The translations under genes and the position numbers were made by a program. 64,000 nucleotides of DNA, taken from NCBI RefSeq assembly GCF_028583725.1, contig NZ_CP110680.1, positions 4,030,001 through 4,094,000 on the forward strand, given 5' to 3'. Shown piece by piece: positions 59,023 through 64,000 of the stretch. The stretch's first letter is position 1; the number at the start of each line of letters is the position of its first letter. This DNA comes from Cellulomonas fimi (GTDB lineage Bacteria; Actinomycetota; Actinomycetes; Actinomycetales; Cellulomonadaceae). The notes beneath the pieces were generated by a model. That model was not told the origin of the DNA. It did no database searches and saw only the letters and a program-made list of their open reading frames with translations.

Positions 59023-59706
59023 ATGTCCTCCCCGCTCACCGTGCCGTCCGACGTCTGGGTCGTCGAGTGCCGTGGCGTGCTGTTCGACGTCGACGGCACG
59101 CTCGTGGACTCGGCGGACGCGATCCGCAGCGCGTGGCGGTGGCTCGCGGAGACGATCGGGATCGCCCCGGAGCCGATCGTCGCGGCGTCGGTCGCGGCGC
59201 GTGCGCAGGACCTCGTCGACGGGTTCGTGCCGTCGGACCTGCGCGAGCGGGCGCTCGACCTCTCGCGCGAGGCCGGGCTGGCCGCCGCGGCGTCGGTCGT
59301 CGCGCTGCCCGGTGCCCGCGAGCTCGTCGCCGCGCTCCCGTCGGGCGCGTGGGGGTGCGTGACCTCGGGTCGCAGCCAGATCGTGACGACGCGGCTGCGC
59401 GCCGCGGGGCTGCCCGTGCCCGACGTGTTCGTCACGTCGGAGGACGTGACGCGCGGCAAGCCCGACCCCGAGCCGTACGTGCGCGGCGCCGCGGTGCTCG
59501 GCCTCGACCCGGCGGACTGCCTCGCGTTCGAGGACACGACCGACGGTGTCGCGTCCGCGCGCGCGGCGGGGATGCCGGTCGTCGCGGTCGTCGGGACGTT
59601 CGCCCCGGACGCGCTGGTCGACGCCGGCGCGACCGCGCTCGCGCACGACCTGCGCCGCGTCTCCGTCGAGCGCGTCGACGACGTCCTCCGGGTGGCGGCC
59701 CGATGA
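59023..59706 (+). CDS. HAD-IA hydrolase (beta-phosphoglucomutase/sugar phosphatase-like)
   Basis: The 227-residue protein has motif I VLFDVDGTLVDSA (Asp22, Asp24), CVTSGRSQIVTTRL (motif II), TRGKPDPEPYVRGA (motif III Lys) and CLAFEDTTDGVASARAAG (motif IV). The helical cap 1 of the DhlB/GpH/PGM type lies between. Its profile fits HAD sugar-phosphatases like HxpA (YfbT). Its TGA overlaps the GNAT start (ATGA). Confidence 0.93.
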   Translation: MSSPLTVPSDVWVVECRGVLFDVDGTLVDSADAIRSAWRWLAETIGIAPEPIVAASVAARAQDLVDGFVPSDLRERALDLSREAGLAAAASVVALPGARELVAALPSGAWGCVTSGRSQIVTTRLRAAGLPVPDVFVTSEDVTRGKPDPEPYVRGAAVLGLDPADCLAFEDTTDGVASARAAGMPVVAVVGTFAPDALVDAGATALAHDLRRVSVERVDDVLRVAAR

Positions 59707-60392
59707 CCCGCCGCACGCTGCCGGGCACCGGCGCGACCGCTCGCCGCACGCTGCCGGGGGCCGTACCGACGGGCCGGCGCACGCCTCCCGTGCCCGGTCG
59801 TCTCTCCCGCGGGCCGGTCACCGCGTCCGCCGGTGTGCCGACCGCGCGGCGCGTCGCGACGCTCGCGCCGTGGCAGCCGTCGGACGCCGAGGCGCTCGTC
59901 GCCGCGGTCGCGGAGAGCCCGGACCTGGTCCTGCAGCTCGGCGGGGGTGCGGTGCCGACCGTCGAGGCCGCGCGCGACCTCATCGCCACACAGCTCGTCG
60001 CGTCGCAGGACCCGACGTGGGCGTTCGCTGTGCGCGTCGACGGGCGCGCGGTCGGCCACGTGGCGCTCGCGCACGTCGAGCACGGGCACGGCACGGCGTG
60101 GGTGTCGTACTGGCTGACGGCGAGCGAGCGGGGTCGCGGGCTCGCGACGCGGGCGGTCGCGTCGGTCGCGCGGTTCGCGTTCGACGACCTCGGGCTGTTC
60201 CGGCTGGAGCTCGGCCACCGGGTGAACAACCCGGCGTCCTGCAAGGTCGCGGCGGGTGCGGGGTTCGCGGCGGAGGGCGTCGAGCGCGCGAAGCTCCGGT
60301 ACGGCGACGAGCGGTTCGACGTGGAGACGCACGCGCGCCTCGCGTCCGACCCCGACCCGGGTGTGGCGCTCCTCACGCTGCACGCGGGGTGA
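59703..60392 (+). CDS. GNAT family N-acetyltransferase
   Basis: The 229-residue protein has an Arg/Pro-rich N-terminal tail (about 45 residues with repeated RRTLPG motifs) not normally found in GNATs. The core is then VATLAPWQPSDAEALVAAVA, YWLTASERGRGLATRAVASV (motif A) and HRVNNPASCKVAAGAGFAAE (motif B), RimJ-like. It overlaps the HAD gene and is coupled to it. Substrate unknown. Confidence 0.87.
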   Translation: MTRRTLPGTGATARRTLPGAVPTGRRTPPVPGRLSRGPVTASAGVPTARRVATLAPWQPSDAEALVAAVAESPDLVLQLGGGAVPTVEAARDLIATQLVASQDPTWAFAVRVDGRAVGHVALAHVEHGHGTAWVSYWLTASERGRGLATRAVASVARFAFDDLGLFRLELGHRVNNPASCKVAAGAGFAAEGVERAKLRYGDERFDVETHARLASDPDPGVALLTLHAG

Positions 60393-60409
60393 ACGAGGTC
60401 CGACTCAGA

Positions 60410-60440
60410 TTGCACTGAGTGCAACGGTGCACTTAGTGTC
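60410..60440. promoter_or_regulatory. TetR operator upstream of the TetR-MMPL operon
   Basis: TTGCACT-G-AGTGCAA (60410-60424) is a perfect seven-base inverted repeat, and a second GTGCACTTAGTG copy (60427-60438) follows. It is 7 to 37 bases upstream of the TetR start, which suggests autorepression. Confidence 0.7.
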
Positions 60441-60446
60441 GAAACC

Positions 60447-61133
60447 GTGACCACCGGACGACGCGCCGCGCTGCGAGAGCGGCACCACCGCGCGATCGTC
60501 GACGCCGCCGCCGCCCTCATGCGCGAGACCGGCGGCACGTCGTTCAGCGTGGACGAGCTCGCGCAGCGCGCCGACGTGTCCCGGCGCACGGTGTTCAACC
60601 ACTTCGAGTCGCTCGACGAGATCGTCATCACCGTGTGCGGCGACATCCTCGGCACGGTCGTCGACAGCTTCGAGTCGCACGCCACGACCGACGCGGACGC
60701 GACGATGTTCGACGAGCTCGCGCACGCCCTGCGCGCCACCGACCTCGTCACGCCCATCGCCTACCTCACGCGCGTGCTCGGCAAGACCACCGACGACGAG
60801 CTCACCCCCCGGCACGCCGCGCTCATCGGCCGCGCGTTCACCGAGGTCAGCGGCCGCATGTCGGCCGAGCTGCTGCGCCGCCACCCCGACGCCGACGAGC
60901 TCGACGTGCGCCTGCTCGTCGGCTCGCTCATGAGCGGCGCGCTCGTCGTGCACGGCTACTGGCACCAGGCCACCGGCGGCGCGGACGACGACCGCTCACG
61001 CCAGGTCTGGGCCGACCTCGTCGAACGCCTCCTCGCCGCCGCCCGCACGGGCTACGGCGCGGCGACCGGACCGGCCGCACCCGCGGCCCGGACCGGCACC
61101 CCCACCGGCGTCCCCGCGCCGACCTCGCACTGA
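60447..61133 (+). CDS. TetR family transcriptional regulator
   Basis: The 228-residue protein starts at GTG 60447, HTH RAIVDAAAALMRETGGTSFS, VDELAQRADVSRRTVFNHF. The C-terminal part is helical with a Thr/Ala/Pro-rich tail. It is the first gene of a two-gene operon with an MMPL exporter 40 bases downstream. The palindrome directly upstream is likely its operator. Ligand probably a substrate of the pump. Confidence 0.92.
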   Translation: MTTGRRAALRERHHRAIVDAAAALMRETGGTSFSVDELAQRADVSRRTVFNHFESLDEIVITVCGDILGTVVDSFESHATTDADATMFDELAHALRATDLVTPIAYLTRVLGKTTDDELTPRHAALIGRAFTEVSGRMSAELLRRHPDADELDVRLLVGSLMSGALVVHGYWHQATGGADDDRSRQVWADLVERLLAAARTGYGAATGPAAPAARTGTPTGVPAPTSH

Positions 61134-61173
61134 CCACCCGGCACCGCCACCTCTGACCGGAGAGACCCCCACC

Positions 61174-63759
61174 ATGGCTGAGCTCCTGTACCGCCTCGGG
61201 CGTGCCTCGGCGCGCCACGCGCGCGCCGTCGTCGCCGGCTGGTTCGCCGTCCTCGTCGCCGTGGGCGTCGCCTACGTCGCCTTCGGCGGCACGCTCGCGA
61301 GCGCGTTCACGATCCCCGACACCCCGACCGCCGAGGTCACCGACCAGCTCCAGCGCGAGCTCCCGTCGGCCGCGGGCGGGACGGGCACGGTCGTCGTCTC
61401 GACCGAGGACGGGTCCCCGTTCACCGACGAGCAGAAGGCCGCCATCACCGACCGGATCGAGGAGGCGCGCGACGTCGAGGGCGTCCGCGACGTCGTCGAC
61501 CCCTTCGCGACGCAGGCCGACCTCGAGGCGCAGCGCCAGCAGCTCGACGACGGCCGCGCGCAGATGGAGCAGGGGCGCGCGCAGCTCGACGCGGGCCAGG
61601 AGCAGCTCGACGCCGGCCGGGCCCAGCTCGACGCCGCGCAGCAGCAGCTCGACGCGGGCCGTGCCCAGCTCGAGGCCGCCGCGCAGCAGGCCGCGGGCGC
61701 CGGTCCGGTCGCGCAGGCGCAGGTCGCGGCGCAGCAGGCCCAGCTCGACGCGCAGCAGGCGCAGCTCGACGCGCAGCTCGCCGTCGTGGCCGAGCAGCAG
61801 GCCACGATCGACGCGGGCCGCGCGGAGCTCGAGGCGCAGGAGCCGCAGCTCGAGGCCGGCTCGACGCTGCTCGACATGGCCGCCGAGATCCGCCTCGTGT
61901 CCGCCGACGGCAGCGCGGTCGTCGTGCCGGTGTCCTTCACCGAGGCGTCCATGAACCTGGCCGACGCGACGAAGGACGGCCTCGTCGGGACGTTCGACGA
62001 GCCGATCGACGGCGTGCAGGTCGACTACTCGTCCGAGATCTCCGGCGGCGTGCCCGAGCTGCTCGGCGTCGGCGAGGTCATCGGCGTCGTCGTCGCGGGC
62101 GTCGTGCTCGTCGTCATGCTCGGCACGTTCCTCGCCGCGGGCCTGCCGATCCTCCAGGCCCTGCTGGGCGTCGGCATCGGCGCGCTCGGCGCGATGTCCC
62201 TGTCGGGCGTCGTCGACATGGTGTCGGTGACCCCGATCCTCGGCGTCATGCTCGGCCTCGCCGTCGGCATCGACTACGCGCTGTTCATCGTCAACCGGCA
62301 CCGCCGCCAGCTCAAGCAGGGCTACGACGTGCAGGAGTCCATCGGGCTCGCCAACGGCACGTCGGGCAACGCCGTCGTCTTCGCGGGCGCCACCGTGCTC
62401 ATCGCGCTGCTCGCGCTCAACATCACCGGCATCCCGTTCCTCGGCCTCATGGGCACCGTCGGCGCGTTCTCCGTGCTCGTCGCGGTCCTCATCGCCGTGA
62501 CGATGACGCCCGCGCTGCTGTCGATGATGGGCACGCGCGTCCTCAACCGCCGCGAGCGCGCCGCCTTCGCCGCCGCCGGCTCGGGCACGGGCGACGTCGT
62601 CGTGGCCGCACCGACCAAGCCCCTGCGGTCCATGACGACGTGGAAGGCCGTGCTGAGCGCACTCCTCAGCGTCGGCGCCCTCGTGATCGTCGCGCTCCCC
62701 GCGACCGAGCTGCGGCTGGGCCTGCCCGACGGCTCGTCCGAGCCGCACGACTCCACGCAGTACCGCGCCTACTCGACGATCGACGAGCGGTTCGGCGAGG
62801 GCCAGAACGGCACGCTCGTCGTCGTCGCGACGCTCCCCGAGGCGCCCGCCGAGGGACAGGAGACCGTCGAGCAGGCCCGGATCGGCTCGGCGATCTTCGA
62901 GCAGGACGACGTCGTCGCGGTCGCGCCGATCGGGTCGTCCGAGGACGGCACGACGGTCGCGTTCCAGGTCGTGCCCGCCGAGGGTCCGACGAGCGAGTCG
63001 ACCGAGGAGCTCGTGCACGCGCTGCGCGACCTGTCGGTCGACGGCGTCGAGTCGATCGGCGTCGCAGGCCAGGCCAGCGGCAACATCGACGTCTCCGACA
63101 CGCTCGCCGCGTCGCTGCCGACCTACCTCGCGGTCGTCGTCGGCCTGTCGCTGCTCATCCTCATCGTGGTCTTCCGGTCGATCTTCGTGCCGGTCGTCGC
63201 GACGCTCGGGTTCATCCTGTCCTTCTTCGCCGCGCTCGGCGGCGTCGTCGCGATCTACCAGTGGGGCTGGTTGTCCGGCGTCTTCGGCGTCGAGACGCCC
63301 GGCCCGGTGCTGAACTTCCTGCCCACGGTCCTCGTCGGCATCCTGTTCGGCCTCGCGATGGACTACCAGCTGTTCCTCGGGTCCGGCATGCGCGAGGCGT
63401 ACGCGCACGGCGCGCCCGCGCGGATCGCGGTCGTGCAGGGCCTGCGGGCAGGGCGGGCCGTCGTCACCGCCGCCGCGATCATCATGATCTCCGTCTTCGG
63501 CGGGTTCGTGTTCTCGCACTCGGCGATGATCCGGCCCATCGGGTTCGCGCTCGCGTTCGGCGTGCTCGTCGACGCGTTCGTCGTGCGCATGGTGCTGATC
63601 CCCGCGCTCATGCACCTCGTCGGCGACAAGGCGTGGTGGATCCCGAGGTGGCTCGACCGCCTCCTGCCCGACGTCGACGTCGAGGGCGCCGCCCTGGAGC
63701 GCCGCCACCCGCACGAGCACGAGACCCACCTCGCCCCGGAGCCGTCGCCCACCCCCTGA
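61174..63759 (+). CDS. MMPL/RND family transporter
   Basis: The 861-residue protein has the MMPL topology: TM1 (19-39), a large periplasmic loop, TM2-6 around GLAVGIDYALFIVNRHR, a second loop and TM7-12 with LFGLAMDYQLFLGSGMREA, the Asp-Tyr proton-relay pairs of MmpL3-like pumps. The first extracytoplasmic loop contains an inserted coiled-coil (about 114-230) made of repeats such as QLDAGRAQLDAAQQQLDAG, long for the family and rich in Gln. GACCGGAGAGA precedes ATG 61174. It exports lipids or drugs using the proton gradient and is regulated by the TetR upstream. Confidence 0.93.
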   Translation: MAELLYRLGRASARHARAVVAGWFAVLVAVGVAYVAFGGTLASAFTIPDTPTAEVTDQLQRELPSAAGGTGTVVVSTEDGSPFTDEQKAAITDRIEEARDVEGVRDVVDPFATQADLEAQRQQLDDGRAQMEQGRAQLDAGQEQLDAGRAQLDAAQQQLDAGRAQLEAAAQQAAGAGPVAQAQVAAQQAQLDAQQAQLDAQLAVVAEQQATIDAGRAELEAQEPQLEAGSTLLDMAAEIRLVSADGSAVVVPVSFTEASMNLADATKDGLVGTFDEPIDGVQVDYSSEISGGVPELLGVGEVIGVVVAGVVLVVMLGTFLAAGLPILQALLGVGIGALGAMSLSGVVDMVSVTPILGVMLGLAVGIDYALFIVNRHRRQLKQGYDVQESIGLANGTSGNAVVFAGATVLIALLALNITGIPFLGLMGTVGAFSVLVAVLIAVTMTPALLSMMGTRVLNRRERAAFAAAGSGTGDVVVAAPTKPLRSMTTWKAVLSALLSVGALVIVALPATELRLGLPDGSSEPHDSTQYRAYSTIDERFGEGQNGTLVVVATLPEAPAEGQETVEQARIGSAIFEQDDVVAVAPIGSSEDGTTVAFQVVPAEGPTSESTEELVHALRDLSVDGVESIGVAGQASGNIDVSDTLAASLPTYLAVVVGLSLLILIVVFRSIFVPVVATLGFILSFFAALGGVVAIYQWGWLSGVFGVETPGPVLNFLPTVLVGILFGLAMDYQLFLGSGMREAYAHGAPARIAVVQGLRAGRAVVTAAAIIMISVFGGFVFSHSAMIRPIGFALAFGVLVDAFVVRMVLIPALMHLVGDKAWWIPRWLDRLLPDVDVEGAALERRHPHEHETHLAPEPSPTP

Positions 63760-63771
63760 CGCCCCCGACCC

Positions 63772-63807
63772 GCGCCCGGTCCGTCGGCCCCCCGACGGAC
63801 CGGGCGC
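63772..63807 (+). terminator. Strong terminator hairpin after the MMPL gene
   Basis: GCGCCCGGTCCGTCGG (63772-63787) pairs perfectly with CCGACGGACCGGGCGC (63792-63807) over 16 bases around a CCCC loop, starting 13 bases after the stop. Confidence 0.85.
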
Positions 63808-63858
63808 CGCCGTCTCCCCACCCGCCGTCCCCCCGTTCGCCCGCCATACCTCGATCGC

Positions 63859-63916
63859 CCGAACGCAACGTTGCGCGCGCTTCGTGCGCCTCAGACGCGC
63901 CTGATGTTGCGTTCGG
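63859..63916. promoter_or_regulatory. Inverted repeat in the terminal intergenic region
   Basis: CCGAACGCAAC (63859-63869) and GTTGCGTTCGG (63906-63916) form an 11-base perfect inverted repeat 36 bases apart. Within it, CGCAACGTTGCG (63864-63875) is itself a perfect 12-base palindrome. It lies 50 bases before the putative next start and may be an operator. Confidence 0.5.
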
Positions 63917-63966
63917 CGCGCGGTGTCGGAGCGCGGCGAGCGTCGGGGACCTGGTGGGATGGGCTC

Positions 63967-64000
63967 GTGAGCGAGTGGACCAGCCCCCAGCCGACCGGCC
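63967..64000 (+). CDS. Start of next gene (partial)
   Basis: GTG 63967 opens a frame reading VSEWTSPQPTG to the window edge, with GGGATGGG six bases before. Too little is present to name it; its placement after the inverted repeat makes a new gene likely. Confidence 0.4.
   Translation, partial: MSEWTSPQPTG

Noticed and set aside
60928..63729. 933-codon minus-strand frame opposite the MMPL gene
   Set aside because: Same antisense artefact, charged low-complexity; MMPL motifs are on the plus strand.

Overview
The window is a stretch of a very GC-rich chromosome (codon third positions almost all G or C, many GTG starts, many ATGA/GTGA stop-start overlaps). Two secreted polysaccharide-active proteins carry family 2 carbohydrate-binding modules (CBM2). 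One of them, at 36523-38514, has the GH11 - CBM2 - NodB deacetylase - CBM2 order known from Cellulomonas fimi xylanase D. Together with the F420-type flavin proteins and the many TetR/ArsR/PadR regulators, this points to an actinobacterium, most likely Cellulomonas or a close relative. I see no rRNA, complete tRNA, CRISPR array, prophage or insertion sequence. This is ordinary chromosome with accessory functions interspersed.

Left third (1-26.6 kb). It opens with a PadR-controlled ABC transporter (ATPase plus FtsX-type permease, cut by the window edge). Next come two divergent nucleotidyltransferase pairs: winged-helix + DUF6036-like NTase on the minus strand, and NTase + GNAT on the plus strand. 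Then follow an AraC/GyrI regulator, an L-lactate dehydrogenase relative with an unusual specificity residue, OsmC, a VOC protein with its HxlR regulator, a maltose-type O-acetyltransferase coupled to a TetR gene, a quinone reductase, and an ArsR-SRPBCC-DoxX operon. After these lie a secreted CBM2 esterase, an alpha/beta hydrolase with a divergent TetR gene sharing two palindromic operators, GNAT and GXWXG-domain proteins, a second ArsR-SRPBCC operon, a secreted RTX-repeat protein, a GyrB-like mini-ATPase, an MFS transporter, and a coupled SWIM zinc-finger/DUF6493 pair.

Middle (26.6-46.5 kb). A YidD-like protein, DUF6314, the CstA-YbdD pyruvate/peptide importer pair, DinB, GNAT-MFS, a zinc alcohol dehydrogenase, a class II glutamine amidotransferase, a lipoprotein, the modular xylanase/acetylxylan esterase with LacI-like operator sequence in front, a DUF2975 + YozG-type regulator pair, an SPFH protein, YqgE, a methyltransferase, an MFS exporter, a secreted right-handed beta-helix protein, and a UPF0104-type membrane protein coupled to a META-domain lipoprotein.

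Right third (46.5-64 kb). An SLC13-type permease followed by a leucyl aminopeptidase-cation transporter pair, converging on an AbgT-family transporter. The aminopeptidase and AbgT (p-aminobenzoyl-glutamate/dipeptide uptake) suggest a local peptide-handling theme. Then come two HAD hydrolases, two tiny coupled ORFs, trans-aconitate methyltransferase, an aldo/keto reductase with a MmyB-type regulator and DUF2255, an F420-type PPOX protein, an amidohydrolase, a HAD-GNAT pair, a TetR-MMPL exporter operon, and the first codons of another gene at the edge.

The dominant pattern is small one-component regulator plus target modules, with inverted-repeat operators readable in front of many of them. Convergent gene pairs are often separated by strong GC hairpins without U-tracts. 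The observations most worth following are the clustered nucleotidyltransferase pairs, the SWIM-DUF6493 pair, the GyrB-like mini-ATPase, the lactate dehydrogenase with Met at the specificity position, and the operators shared in style by two ArsR-SRPBCC operons.
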